Source of the DNA: Bacteroidota bacterium
GTDB taxonomy: Bacteria; Bacteroidota; Bacteroidia; J057; JADKCL01
Length of the DNA stretch: 64,000 nucleotides
Assembly: GCA_016718825.1 (NCBI GenBank)
Contig: JADKCL010000011.1
Location: 62,001 to 126,000, forward strand
Direction: 5' to 3'
Position 1 is the first letter of the stretch. Each line of letters begins with the position of its first letter. Of this stretch, positions 26,022 through 35,270 are shown in pieces. The translations under genes were made by a program, and so were the position numbers. Under the pieces are notes generated by a model. It worked only from the letters and a program-made list of their open reading frames with translations. It ran no database searches and was not told where the DNA came from.

Positions 26022-27653
26022 TCAATCAGGCATGAGGAAGGGGTAGCGGTAATCCGTCGGCGGCACAAAGGTTTCCTTGATCGTGCGTGGGGAAACCCAG
26101 CGCAAGAGATTTAGGTAGGAACCGGCCTTGTCATTCGTCCCGGAAGCGCGAGCGCCCCCGAACGGCTGCTGACCAACGACGGCGCCCGTTGGCTTGTCAT
26201 TGATGTAGAAGTTGCCCGCCGAATTTTCCAGCAAGCGGCTCGCCTTTTCGACGACATAGCGGTCACGGGCAAAAATTGCACCGGTCAAGGCATAGGGGCC
26301 CGTTTTGTCTAGAATGCCAAGAATGTCTTCCCAGCGCTCATCATCATATTCATACACCGTGATCACCGGCCCAAAGATCTCCTCACACATCGTGAGGAAC
26401 ATCGGATTGCTGGTTTTGATGACCGTCGGCTCGATAAAGTAGCCTTTGGACTTGTCATAATTGCCGCCGACGATGATTTCGGCCTCGGGACTTGCTTTTG
26501 CACGGTCGATGTAGCTGGCAATTTTGTTGAATGACCTTTCGTCGATGACCGCATTCACAAAATTGGTGAAGTCGCGGGGATCACCGATTTTGAAGCTATT
26601 GACCTCGCTGATCACTTGCGACATTACATCCACATATATCGATCTTGGAATGTAGGCACGCGAGGCTGCCGAGCATTTCTGCCCCTGAAATTCGAATGCA
26701 CCACGGCTGATGGCGACGGCAACCGCCTTTGGATCCGCACTGTTGTGCGCAAAGATGAAGTCCTTGCCACCCGTTTCACCGACAACTCTTGGGTAAGACT
26801 TGTACTTGGTGATGTTGTTCCCGATCTCCCGCCAAATATGTTGAAACACGCCCGTCGAACCGGTGAAGTGCAAGCCTGCAAATTCGGGATGCTGGAAGAT
26901 GATGTCGCCCGCCATCGGGCCATCGACGTAAATCAAGTTGATGACGCCATCGGGCAAACCCGCTTCGCGGTAAATTTCCATGATGACCTGCGCCGAATAG
27001 ATCTGCGTTTCGGCAGGTTTCCAGACGACCGTATTCCCCATCATCGCGGGAGCGCCACACAGGTTGGCGGCGATGGATGTAAAGTTGAATGGCGTCAAGG
27101 CAAAAACGAATCCCTCGAGGGGGCGGTATTCCAGACGGTTCCAAACCCCTGGCAACGACTCCGGCTGATCTTTGTAGATCTGCGTCATGTAGGCGACGTT
27201 GAAGCGCCAGAAGTCGGCGAGTTCGCAAACTGCATCAATTTCTGCTTGGAAGGCATTTTTGCTTTGACCGAGCATGGTTGCCGCATTCATCTTGGCACGG
27301 TACGGACCGGTGAGCAAGTCGGCGGCCTTCAGGAAAATGGCTGCGCGCTGCTCCCAGGGCATGGCGGCCCACTTGCTACGGGCGGCAAGTGCTGCATTGA
27401 TCGCAGCGTGGACATGCGATGCATCGCCCCAAGCGTGGTGCCCGAGCAAATGTGAGTGGTTGTGCGGCGGATGCATGGCGCGCTTGTCGGAGGTGAAGAC
27501 AACCTCGCTGCCGATGTACATCGGGATGCTTACCTGCTGGGCAGCAAGCTCATCGATCTTTGCCTGAAGGGCTTTGCGTTCGGCACTGCCGGGCGCATAG
27601 CTCAGCACAGGCTCATTTTTGGGAACGGGAACGTGAAAAATTGCGTTGGCCAT
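26022..27653 (-). CDS. pruA: L-glutamate gamma-semialdehyde dehydrogenase (1-pyrroline-5-carboxylate dehydrogenase)
   Basis: 543 residues, typical of the monofunctional PruA of Bacteroidota and animals. It oxidises glutamate semialdehyde to glutamate with NAD in proline breakdown. Aldehyde dehydrogenase motifs are present: FTGSTGVF (NAD site), VGETGGKDF (general-base Glu) and FQGQKCSAASRAY with the catalytic Cys. The gene stands alone; no proline dehydrogenase gene is in the window. A promoter with exact TAACTTTG lies about 30 bases upstream. Confidence 0.96.
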   Translation of the reverse strand: MANAIFHVPVPKNEPVLSYAPGSAERKALQAKIDELAAQQVSIPMYIGSEVVFTSDKRAMHPPHNHSHLLGHHAWGDASHVHAAINAALAARSKWAAMPWEQRAAIFLKAADLLTGPYRAKMNAATMLGQSKNAFQAEIDAVCELADFWRFNVAYMTQIYKDQPESLPGVWNRLEYRPLEGFVFALTPFNFTSIAANLCGAPAMMGNTVVWKPAETQIYSAQVIMEIYREAGLPDGVINLIYVDGPMAGDIIFQHPEFAGLHFTGSTGVFQHIWREIGNNITKYKSYPRVVGETGGKDFIFAHNSADPKAVAVAISRGAFEFQGQKCSAASRAYIPRSIYVDVMSQVISEVNSFKIGDPRDFTNFVNAVIDERSFNKIASYIDRAKASPEAEIIVGGNYDKSKGYFIEPTVIKTSNPMFLTMCEEIFGPVITVYEYDDERWEDILGILDKTGPYALTGAIFARDRYVVEKASRLLENSAGNFYINDKPTGAVVGQQPFGGARASGTNDKAGSYLNLLRWVSPRTIKETFVPPTDYRYPFLMPD

Positions 27654-27681
27654 AGGGAATTCTTTTCCTTGAAATTGGCCA

Positions 27682-27709
27682 CAAAGTTACGCAGGATTTT
27701 AGGATTCAA
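27682..27709 (-). promoter_or_regulatory. promoter of pruA
   Basis: On the minus strand: TTG at 27709-27707, 17 bases, then TAACTTTG at 27689-27682, matching the Bacteroidota -33/-7 pattern, 28 bases before the ATG. Confidence 0.55.
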
Positions 27710-27765
27710 GGTTTCAGGAATCCTGTCGGAAAGCAACAAAGGTCACAGAATTTCAATCCGGTCTC

Positions 27766-28485
27766 TCAATCCTTGAATTCAGCCAAAAACCGCACGAATT
27801 TCCGCTTGGCGACCGGCACCAAGGAGGCTTCCTCTGGAAAACGCAGCTTCGAATTCACCGAAAAAGTAGCAGGATTGGGCAGGTCACGCTGCTGCCGGAT
27901 GAGTTCCCACTTGATCGATTCGTAAGTCGTTCCAATGCTGAGCGTAAAGTCTGCGACAAACTGCGAATGAATGCCGCGGTAGCGCTCATTGGCGCTTTCA
28001 AACATTGTAATTTGGTAGGAATAGGCCTTTACCTGATGGGCATTGCCCCCTCTGAGCAACAAATAGCCTGCGTCGCGGTACAGCGGAAGCAAACCCACCG
28101 TTTCGATTTCAATGTTTTCTTCGATCAATTCGTAGAGTTGTTTGCCTTCTTCAACGGTCGCTTTTACCTGTGGCAAGGAGAATTCGACAATTTCTTCGAT
28201 TTCACGGAGGGCCTCGTCATCAGCCAACAACGAAGCGTACAATACCTGGAATTTCTCCCAATCTACTGCGCGCATCTGTTTGGGAATTGCGCCTTCGAAT
28301 TGCAGTTTGCTCTGCTGAAAAGCGTGAAGGTTCTGGTAATGGCTGATCAAATCCGAAAACACCGGATACAACAGGCTTTGATCGAAGGCCTGTTTCACAC
28401 TTTGGAGATAGGCAAGCAGCACATATTTTTTGTATTCAAAGTCCTGCAAGCCTTCCACGAACCAATCCGAATGGAGCGTTTTCAT
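27766..28485 (-). CDS. conserved-type hypothetical protein, cytosolic, alpha-helical
   Basis: 239 residues, no signal peptide or membrane segment. It opens with MKTLHSDWFVEGLQDFEYKK, continues with predicted long helices (KVHDL-free, Q/E/K-rich) and has a central YRDAGYLLLRGG. I do not recognise a domain. It lies upstream of pruA on the same strand, but pruA has its own promoter between them. Codon use and composition are like the neighbouring genes. Confidence 0.75.
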   Translation of the reverse strand: MKTLHSDWFVEGLQDFEYKKYVLLAYLQSVKQAFDQSLLYPVFSDLISHYQNLHAFQQSKLQFEGAIPKQMRAVDWEKFQVLYASLLADDEALREIEEIVEFSLPQVKATVEEGKQLYELIEENIEIETVGLLPLYRDAGYLLLRGGNAHQVKAYSYQITMFESANERYRGIHSQFVADFTLSIGTTYESIKWELIRQQRDLPNPATFSVNSKLRFPEEASLVPVAKRKFVRFLAEFKD

Positions 28486-28682
28486 CGTTCACTTGATTTT
28501 CAACAGTAGAATCTACGCAAATCCCATCCAAAAGGAGGCTGATGTCCCGGTCCGCCCCAACCTGCGGGACGAAAGACAACAAGTGAAATTGTGCCTGATT
28601 TTCAAGGAAGATCCATGACCAAGATCACCCTCCGTTCCAACGAATGATTGGTTGATTGCTGTGAAATTTCGGAGATTCGGGC

Positions 28683-29729
28683 ATGGATAAGAGAATCACC
28701 GCCATCTTCCTCATTTGCTTCGCCGTCCTTGCCTTTCAACGCGTTGTCGCCCAAACCACCTCCGATTCCCTGCTTTGCACCTATTTCTATATGGAATCCG
28801 GAGACATTTTTGTCGGCGAAGTCTTGTCAGAATCCAAAGAAGAATGGCGAATCAAGGAGCAGTTGCTCGGGGAAATGTCCTTGGACCCACGTGAGATCAA
28901 GGAAAAGAAAGACCTTTTCAAAGGAAGCAAGGTCAGCTTTTCACTGAATGACAATACCCGCTATACCGGCGTGCTGAATGGCTTGGAAAGCGATGCCTAC
29001 ATTGTCTGGATCGCACCCAATGGCGAAATCCGCATTCCAAAGTCCAAAGTGGCTTCGTTGGAAATTCTTCCGGAAGATTCTGATGTGCCACAAAATGCCA
29101 ATGCGACACGCTATCTGTTTGCCCCATCGGCGATTCCACTGGAAAAGGGATCCGGTTACTATCAAAACGCCTATATTCTTCTCAATTCGGCAAATTATGG
29201 CATCACCGACCACATTTCGATCGGCGGCGGGGTGGGCATTCCCTTGTTTTTCTTTGTGAATCCCAAAGTTGGTTTCAAGGTCGCAGACCGGTTTTACCTA
29301 TCCGGCGGCGCTATTGCTGCAACCACTTTCATCGGCGACAACATTACGGTTGCCATTCCATTTGCGGCGGCGACCTATGGGACCCATGAAACCAATGTCA
29401 CGCTTGCAGCAGGCTACGGACTCTTTTGGTTCAGTGGGGATTTTGAACATTCCAAATACCCGATTGCAACGGCAAATGGCATGTTTCGCCTTTCGAAACG
29501 CTTGCACTTGATTACCGAGAACTGGGTGATCCCGATTCAGCGGGAGCGCGTCACGTTTGATCCTTTCGGGCAACCGACCGTGGTGAATCGACTCGAAACT
29601 TATGTCGCTTCAGGTTTGGGGCTGCGCATTCAAGTGGGCAAAAGTGCTACGTTTGACGTTGCGCCCGTTTACGTGAACGTAGGCGAAGCCCTGATTTTGC
29701 CCTATTTGGACTTTGTCTACAAGTTTTGA
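28683..29729 (+). CDS. outer-membrane beta-barrel-like protein of unknown function
   Basis: 348 residues. Signal peptide ITAIFLICFAVLAFQRVVAQ. Two related small beta segments (about 30-80 and 85-125) resemble each other: GDIFVGEVLSES and NTRYTGVLNGLESDAYIVW. From about residue 145, amphipathic strands alternate (GITDHISIGGGVGIPLFFF, FDVAPVYVNVGEALILPYLDFVYKF). The protein ends in Phe, the usual outer-membrane barrel terminus. The function is unknown. It converges on sucB. Confidence 0.8.
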   Translation: MDKRITAIFLICFAVLAFQRVVAQTTSDSLLCTYFYMESGDIFVGEVLSESKEEWRIKEQLLGEMSLDPREIKEKKDLFKGSKVSFSLNDNTRYTGVLNGLESDAYIVWIAPNGEIRIPKSKVASLEILPEDSDVPQNANATRYLFAPSAIPLEKGSGYYQNAYILLNSANYGITDHISIGGGVGIPLFFFVNPKVGFKVADRFYLSGGAIAATTFIGDNITVAIPFAAATYGTHETNVTLAAGYGLFWFSGDFEHSKYPIATANGMFRLSKRLHLITENWVIPIQRERVTFDPFGQPTVVNRLETYVASGLGLRIQVGKSATFDVAPVYVNVGEALILPYLDFVYKF

Positions 29730-29768
29730 GCCTCCCGCTGTTGTCCAAATCCACACGCCTTTAATCAC

Positions 29769-29805
29769 AAATTCCAATCCCGACCGGAAGTCGACATTGG
29801 AATTT
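29769..29805. terminator. hairpin between convergent genes, possible bidirectional terminator
   Basis: Perfect 10-bp outer stem (29769-29778 with 29796-29805) and an inner 4-bp stem (29781-29784 with 29790-29793). It lies between the outer-membrane-like gene and sucB, 23 bases after the sucB stop. It lacks a long T run. Confidence 0.45.
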
Positions 29806-29827
29806 GGTATTACATTCAGCGAATGCC

Positions 29828-31069
29828 TTAGATTCCCAACAGCAGACGCGCTGGATCCTCGAGGAATTCCTTGACTTTGTACAAAAAGGTCACCGCTTCC
29901 TTGCCATCGACCAAACGGTGGTCATAGGAAAGTGCAAGGTACATGATCGGGCGGATCACAATCTGACCGTTCACAACCACGGGGCGGTCTACGATGTTGT
30001 GCATTCCCAAAATCGCGCTTTGCGGCGGATTGAGGATCGGGGTGGAAAGCATCGAACCAAACACGCCACCGTTGGTGATCGTGAAGGTGCCACCGGTCAT
30101 GTCGTCGATCGTGATCTTGCCTTCGCGGGCCTTCACGGCGAAGGCACCGATCGCCTTCTCCACTTCGAGGATGCTCATTTTCTGGGCATCGCGAATGTTG
30201 GGAACAACCAAGCCACGGTCTGTGCTCACAGCCACACCGATGTCGATGTAGTTGAAGCTCACCATATCATCGCCGTCAATTTGGCTGTTGATATTGGGCA
30301 CAAACTTCATTGCCTCGCAACATGCGCGCACGAAGAATCCCATGAAGCCAAGGCCTACACCGTGAACTTCCTTGAATTTGTCTTTGTATTGTGCGCGCAA
30401 ATCCTTGATCGCCTGCATATCCACCTCGTTGAAGGTGGTGAGCATGGCAGTGTCATTTTTGGCACCCACAAGACGCTCTGCGATCTTGCGACGCAAGACC
30501 GTCATTTTCTTGTGCTCGCTTGCACGGTCACCGGAAAGTGCGACAGGCTCCACAGCGGCTGTTTTGGTCTCCTGCTTTTCTGCAGCCGGCTTGACGGACG
30601 ATGCACCATTGCCTCCGCCCTTGACGGCTTCGACCACATCAGCCTTGGTCACGCGGCCATCACGGCCCGTACCGACAACGGATTCCTTCGACAGGCCTTG
30701 ATCCTTGATCATCTTTTCGGCGGACACCGAAGCCACGCCTTTGGCGTAGGTTGCTTCCTTGCCAGCCTCAACTTTGGCAACCGTTTCCACTTTGGTGGTT
30801 TCTGCCACGGGTTGTGCTGCAGGTGTTGCCGCGGCCGATGTATCGATCTTGGCGATCACTTCGCCGACGCGTACAACATCTCCCTCTTTGCGGAGGATTT
30901 CGATGCGGCCCTCACCTTCTGCATTCACAGTCAGTGTTGCCTTGTCTGAATTGATCTCGACCAATTCGGCATCCATCTCGACGATGTCGCCCGTTTTCAC
31001 CAACCATGCACCCAATTCGACCTCAGTGATCGATTCTCCGGGAACAGGTACTTTCACTTCCAGAATCAT
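29828..31069 (-). CDS. sucB: 2-oxoglutarate dehydrogenase E2, dihydrolipoyllysine succinyltransferase
   Basis: 413 residues. It transfers the succinyl group to CoA in the 2-oxoglutarate dehydrogenase complex (TCA cycle). A lipoyl domain with the modified Lys in EINSDKATLTV lies at about 1-76. An Ala/Thr-rich linker follows, then the E3-binding domain (SVVGTGRDGRVTKADV, about 135-150), then the catalytic domain with YDHRLVDGKEAVTFL near residue 390. It starts 5 bases after the sucA stop, so the two form an operon. The single E2 gene is intact, unlike sucA. Confidence 0.96.
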   Translation of the reverse strand: MILEVKVPVPGESITEVELGAWLVKTGDIVEMDAELVEINSDKATLTVNAEGEGRIEILRKEGDVVRVGEVIAKIDTSAAATPAAQPVAETTKVETVAKVEAGKEATYAKGVASVSAEKMIKDQGLSKESVVGTGRDGRVTKADVVEAVKGGGNGASSVKPAAEKQETKTAAVEPVALSGDRASEHKKMTVLRRKIAERLVGAKNDTAMLTTFNEVDMQAIKDLRAQYKDKFKEVHGVGLGFMGFFVRACCEAMKFVPNINSQIDGDDMVSFNYIDIGVAVSTDRGLVVPNIRDAQKMSILEVEKAIGAFAVKAREGKITIDDMTGGTFTITNGGVFGSMLSTPILNPPQSAILGMHNIVDRPVVVNGQIVIRPIMYLALSYDHRLVDGKEAVTFLYKVKEFLEDPARLLLGI

Positions 31070-31074
31070 GCGAA

Positions 31075-32949
31075 TTATGCTTTGGAGAGTTCCTTTTTAG
31101 CTTTCTCTTTGCCCTTTGGGCCGCTTGTGGGCGCGAAGGCGCGCTCCATGATGCTCTTGTGCTCCAACAGGTGCACTTTTTTGTATCCCGTTGCCGGGCT
31201 TGCACTTTCTGGCCGTGAAATCACTTCCAACGGCAAGAAGCGCACTTTGCGCAGCAAAAATGACCAAGGTCCCATGTTCTCGGGTTCGTCCTGAACCCAA
31301 TTCCACTGCTTGGCATTTTTGTATTTGGCTTTCAAGGCCTCCAATTGCTGTGTCGGAAGCGGATAAATCTGCTCCAAACGCACCACGGCAATGTCGGTAC
31401 GGCCTTCTTCTTTTTGACGCTTGACCAAGTCGTAGTAGAGCTTGCCCGAAACGAGCAAGACGCGTTCCACGCTGGCTGCCTTGACGTTTTGATCATCAAT
31501 GAGCTCTTCGAAGCGACCCATCGCCAATTCGGCCATGGTGCTTGTCGCCTCGGGAAGACGCAACAGGCCCTTGGGCGTGAAAACAATCAACGGCACGCGG
31601 AATGGGCGGTGCAATTGGCGACGCAGCAAGTGGAAAATCTGAGCCGGGGTTGTCGGCTGCACAATCTGCCAGTTGTTGCTGCTACACATTTCCAGGTAAC
31701 GCTCCATCCTTGCGGAGGAGTGCTCGGGACCTTGACCTTCGTAGCCGTGGGGCAACAACATCGTGAGGCCGCTCAAGCGCATCCACTTTTGTTCGGAGCA
31801 GGAGATGAACTGATCGATCATGATCTGCGCACCGTTTCCAAAGTCCCCGAATTGTGCTTCCCAGAGGGTAAGCGTATTGGGTGAGGAGAGCGAATAACCG
31901 TATTCAAAGCCAAGGACCGCATATTCGCTCAAAAGCGAATTGTAGATGTCCATGGACTTGGTGGCACCAAGATTGTTGAGGGGTGTATATTCTTCCTCCG
32001 TCTGATCTATTTTCAGAACCGCGTGGCGGTGGGCGAAGGTGCCGCGTTCGACATCCTGACCCGACATGCGCACGCCGAATCCTTCCTGCATCAAAGTGGC
32101 ATAGGCAAGCAATTCACCCATGGACCAATCGAGGCGATCGGATTTGACCTGTTCGCGACGGTTTTCAAAAATCTTGATGACCTTGTCAAAGAATGCCTTG
32201 TCTTTCGGAAGTTCAAGCATCTTCTCGGTCAAACTACGCAAAAGGTCCATCTTGAAACCCGTGTCCGGGCTTTTGGTCCAGTCTGCGGCTTCTTCCCTTC
32301 GAATGCCTTTCCAGACCGATTCTCCGAAGCTGTACTTGACGGCTTGGCCGTTTTGCTTCACTTCATTGAGCTGATTTTGCAAGGACGACCGGAAAGCCTT
32401 GTCCAACTGCTTGTCATAGCCAGCCTCGACAGCGCCTTGGGCGAGAAGGTGCTGGTAATAAATCTCGCGTGGATTGGCATGCGCCTCGATGGCCTTGTAA
32501 AGCGTGGGCTGCGTGAAACGTGGCTCATCCCCTTCATTGTGGCCGTGGCGACGGTAGCAAAGAAGGTCAATGAAAACGTCACGGTGAAATTCTTGACGGA
32601 ACTCCATCGCCAATTTGCAGGCGAAAACCACTGCCTCCACGTCGTCACCATTCACATGGAAGACAGGGGAATTGGTGACTTTGGCGACATCGGTACAATA
32701 GGTGCTCGTGCGGGCGTCGTGGTAGTTGGTGGTAAAGCCAACCTGATTGTTGATCACCAAATGGATGGTGCCGCCTGCTTGGTAGCCTTCGAGTTCACTC
32801 ATTTGAATCTGCTCGTAGACAACGCCTTGCGCAGCTATGGCTGCATCACCGTGAATCAGAATCGGGACGATTTTCTTGCGATCACCGGCATATTTCTGAT
32901 CGAGCTTTGCGCGGGCCTTTCCTTGCGCCACCGGACCGACAGCCTCCAA
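31075..32949 (-). CDS. sucA: 2-oxoglutarate dehydrogenase E1, C-terminal two thirds (separated by frameshift)
   Basis: This frame carries about 624 residues of E1. It includes HGDAAIAAQGVVYEQIQMS and the thiamine-diphosphate-binding NNQVGFTTNY region near residue 65. The transketolase-like pyrimidine domain has GFEYGYSL and LPHGYEGQGPEHSSARMERYL. The C-terminus has WNWVQDEPENMGPWSFL. The first Met is not a real start: the sequence joins directly on to the N-terminal part encoded at 32950-33833 if one base is restored near 32955. The joined protein would be about 919 residues, a normal SucA length. No separate expression signal is visible. Confidence 0.9.
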   Translation of the reverse strand: MEAVGPVAQGKARAKLDQKYAGDRKKIVPILIHGDAAIAAQGVVYEQIQMSELEGYQAGGTIHLVINNQVGFTTNYHDARTSTYCTDVAKVTNSPVFHVNGDDVEAVVFACKLAMEFRQEFHRDVFIDLLCYRRHGHNEGDEPRFTQPTLYKAIEAHANPREIYYQHLLAQGAVEAGYDKQLDKAFRSSLQNQLNEVKQNGQAVKYSFGESVWKGIRREEAADWTKSPDTGFKMDLLRSLTEKMLELPKDKAFFDKVIKIFENRREQVKSDRLDWSMGELLAYATLMQEGFGVRMSGQDVERGTFAHRHAVLKIDQTEEEYTPLNNLGATKSMDIYNSLLSEYAVLGFEYGYSLSSPNTLTLWEAQFGDFGNGAQIMIDQFISCSEQKWMRLSGLTMLLPHGYEGQGPEHSSARMERYLEMCSSNNWQIVQPTTPAQIFHLLRRQLHRPFRVPLIVFTPKGLLRLPEATSTMAELAMGRFEELIDDQNVKAASVERVLLVSGKLYYDLVKRQKEEGRTDIAVVRLEQIYPLPTQQLEALKAKYKNAKQWNWVQDEPENMGPWSFLLRKVRFLPLEVISRPESASPATGYKKVHLLEHKSIMERAFAPTSGPKGKEKAKKELSKA

Positions 32950-33833
32950 GTGGGAGGGTTGGCACAGAGGCTCAGGTGCACTTGCGCACCCGTACGGGAG
33001 GTCACATCACAAGAATAGCCGTGGTGGTATTTCACATCCCCGGCAAAATCCTCGATTTCATTATAGTAGCCTTCAAATTCGGTAAAGATCTCCGAATGGG
33101 GCTTTCTAAGAATGTTGACCAGCACATTCAAGCGCCCGCGGTGGGCCATGCCCACCACATATTCTTGGACGCCGAGTTCCGAGCCCGATTCGATCACCTC
33201 ATCCATGGCTGGGATGACCGTTTCGGCACCCTCAATGGAAAAGCGCTTTTCGCCGACGTATTTCTTGGCGAGGAAGTCTTCAAAGACCACCGCCTCGTTG
33301 AGCTTGGAGAGAATGCGTTTCTTTTGGTCGAGGGAGAAGGAGGGCGTGTTGCGCGGCTCCTCCATTTTTTTCCGCAACCAAAATTGGATTTCCGGCTCGC
33401 GAATGAACATGTACTGAGCACCGATGTGGTGGCAGTACGTTGTATCGAGCATTGCGACGATGTCGCGCAGCTTGGCGGGGCCAAGGCCCACATCCACACC
33501 TGCCTGAAACACGGTGTCCAAGTCGGCATCGCTCAGACCAAAGTTTTCCAAGGCCAATGTCGGCAGGTACTTGCGCCGATCACGCACCGGATTGCTCTTT
33601 GTGAAGAGGTGTCCCCGGGACCGGTAGTCATTGATGAGGTTCAGGACATAAATCTCCTTGACATCCCCGCTTGCCTGGCCTTGATCGCCAAACTGCATCC
33701 GGGCAAAATCAAAACCCTCAAAGAATTTGCGCCACCCGTATTCAACACTATCAGGGTCGCTGAGGTATTGTTGATAAACCTGATCGATGTAGCCGGGATC
33801 GGCGTTGCTCAAATAGGAATAATTAGATGCCAT
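32856..33833 (-). CDS. sucA: 2-oxoglutarate dehydrogenase E1, N-terminal part (frameshifted)
   Basis: Starts at ATG 33833 (MASNYSYLSNADPGYIDQVY), the usual E1 opening. About 293 residues are genuine E1: RSRGHLFTKSNPVR, LARGDFGLSDADLD-like NFGLSDADLD, VVGMAHRGRLNVL and YHHGYSCDVTSRTGAQVHLS. After ANP the reading changes from the expected SHLEAV to PTWRL, and about 32 unrelated residues follow to the stop. One missing base in the C3-T-C3 stretch (about 32951-32958) explains this. It may be a real mutation or an assembly error. It follows nuoF after 31 bases. Confidence 0.9.
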   Translation of the reverse strand: MASNYSYLSNADPGYIDQVYQQYLSDPDSVEYGWRKFFEGFDFARMQFGDQGQASGDVKEIYVLNLINDYRSRGHLFTKSNPVRDRRKYLPTLALENFGLSDADLDTVFQAGVDVGLGPAKLRDIVAMLDTTYCHHIGAQYMFIREPEIQFWLRKKMEEPRNTPSFSLDQKKRILSKLNEAVVFEDFLAKKYVGEKRFSIEGAETVIPAMDEVIESGSELGVQEYVVGMAHRGRLNVLVNILRKPHSEIFTEFEGYYNEIEDFAGDVKYHHGYSCDVTSRTGAQVHLSLCANPPTWRLSVRWRKERPAQSSIRNMPVIARKSSRF

Positions 33834-33864
33834 TTCTACTCATTCAAGATACAAAACCACCTGC

Positions 33865-35157
33865 TCAGGAAACCGCAAACACTGCCTTTTCGGTGACACG
33901 GGCTTCAAATTCGCCCCGGAATTTCTTCAAGGCAGAACGCACCGGCCATGCGGTTGCATCCGCCAAGGCGCAAACCGTGCGACCTTCCATCGTATCGCAG
34001 AGATTCAGCAACACCTCAATGTCGCGTGTAGTTGCCGTGCGGTCGACAAATTTCCGGAGGGTCTTGACAAACCAACCTGTGCCTTCACGGCAAGGGGTGC
34101 ATTGTCCGCAAGATTCGTGGTCGTAAAACTTGGCGACACGGTAGGTAAACTTCACCATGTCAGTGTCTTCATCCAGCACACACATGCCGCCTGTTCCCAA
34201 TACGGAACCGACGCTGCGTAGCGAATCGCTGTCCATGGTGAGCCCACTGTGGACCTCATCATAGGTCAGGAATGGGCAGGAAGAACCGCCCGGGACGACA
34301 CATTTGATTTTTTTGCCGTTACGAACGCCACCGCCGACCTCGTAGATCATGTCGGTGAGCTTCATCCCGGTAGGATATTCGTAAACGCCTGGGCGATTTA
34401 CGTGACCGGAAATGCCATAGAGCAATGGGCCTGGATGGGTTGGTGCACCCATCGCCGACCACCAAGCAGCACCATGCCGAATCACCAACGGCACATTGGC
34501 CAGTGTCTCGATGTTGTTGATGGTCGTGGGCTTGCCCCAAAGACCATATTGGGCAGGAAATGGTGGCTTCGACCTTGGATAAGGACGATTGCCCTCGAGC
34601 GACTCCATGAGTGAGGTTTCTTCCCCGCAGATGTAGGCACCGGCACCCGTATGGACATAAACGTCGCAGGAAAAATTGGTGCCGAAAAGGTTTTTGCCCG
34701 CAAAGCCTTTCATGTATGCTTCGTCCACCGCACGCTGCATCACATCGATCCAGTCCATGTATTCACCACGGATGTAGACATAGGCAGCCTCCATTTCCAT
34801 CGCGTAGCAGGCGATCAAAGCCCCTTCGATGAATTGGTGCGGGTTGAATTCATAAATGCGGCGGTCCTTGATGGTGCCGGGCTCCGACTCATCGCCGTTG
34901 CAGGCGAGGTAGCGGGGCACACCCTCTTTTTTGGGAGGCATGAAGGACCATTTGAGACCGGCGTTGAAGCCTGCGCCACCACGTCCCCTGATATTTGCTG
35001 CTTTCACCTCGTCGATCACCTTGCGGGGATCCCATTCGTTGGAGGTGACAACTTTTCGCAGCATCTCATACCCACCGTGTTGCGTGTAAACGTCTATACG
35101 GTTGAGGTTAGGGATGTCCGGAAGTAATACTTTTTTGTAATCGCGCCAGTTTTCCAT
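33865..35157 (-). CDS. nuoF: NADH-quinone oxidoreductase subunit F
   Basis: 430 residues from ATG 35157 (MENWRDYKKVLLPDIPN). The longer frame overlaps lspA and is rejected. It is the NADH-oxidising FMN subunit of complex I. Rossmann-like NADH site RGRGGAGFNAGLKWSF; FMN region CNGDESEPGT; SLBB domain; and the N3 iron-sulfur ligands CGQCTPC plus the fourth Cys in VCALADATAWP. The family norm is about 430 residues, so it is complete. Neither nuoE nor nuoG is next to it; it precedes sucA and sucB by 31 bases on the same strand. This is unusual for a nuo gene and may be a split operon. Confidence 0.95.
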   Translation of the reverse strand: MENWRDYKKVLLPDIPNLNRIDVYTQHGGYEMLRKVVTSNEWDPRKVIDEVKAANIRGRGGAGFNAGLKWSFMPPKKEGVPRYLACNGDESEPGTIKDRRIYEFNPHQFIEGALIACYAMEMEAAYVYIRGEYMDWIDVMQRAVDEAYMKGFAGKNLFGTNFSCDVYVHTGAGAYICGEETSLMESLEGNRPYPRSKPPFPAQYGLWGKPTTINNIETLANVPLVIRHGAAWWSAMGAPTHPGPLLYGISGHVNRPGVYEYPTGMKLTDMIYEVGGGVRNGKKIKCVVPGGSSCPFLTYDEVHSGLTMDSDSLRSVGSVLGTGGMCVLDEDTDMVKFTYRVAKFYDHESCGQCTPCREGTGWFVKTLRKFVDRTATTRDIEVLLNLCDTMEGRTVCALADATAWPVRSALKKFRGEFEARVTEKAVFAVS

Positions 35158-35270
35158 TGCCGATCGTCTTTTCAGATTGGAGGCTAAAGTTAGAAAACAT
35201 TTTTCACATATAGCCAGAATACAGGCATCTTTTGGGATTTTACAGCATTGGGGGCGTGTTAAACATCCTG

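Noticed and set aside
29804..30949. Plus-strand 381-codon frame opposite sucB
   Set aside because: Antisense to sucB, with no domain and an odd His/Cys-rich composition.
32945..32965. Programmed -1 frameshifting in sucA
   Set aside because: No X-XXY-YYZ slippery heptamer and no downstream structure is evident; SucA is not known to use frameshifting.
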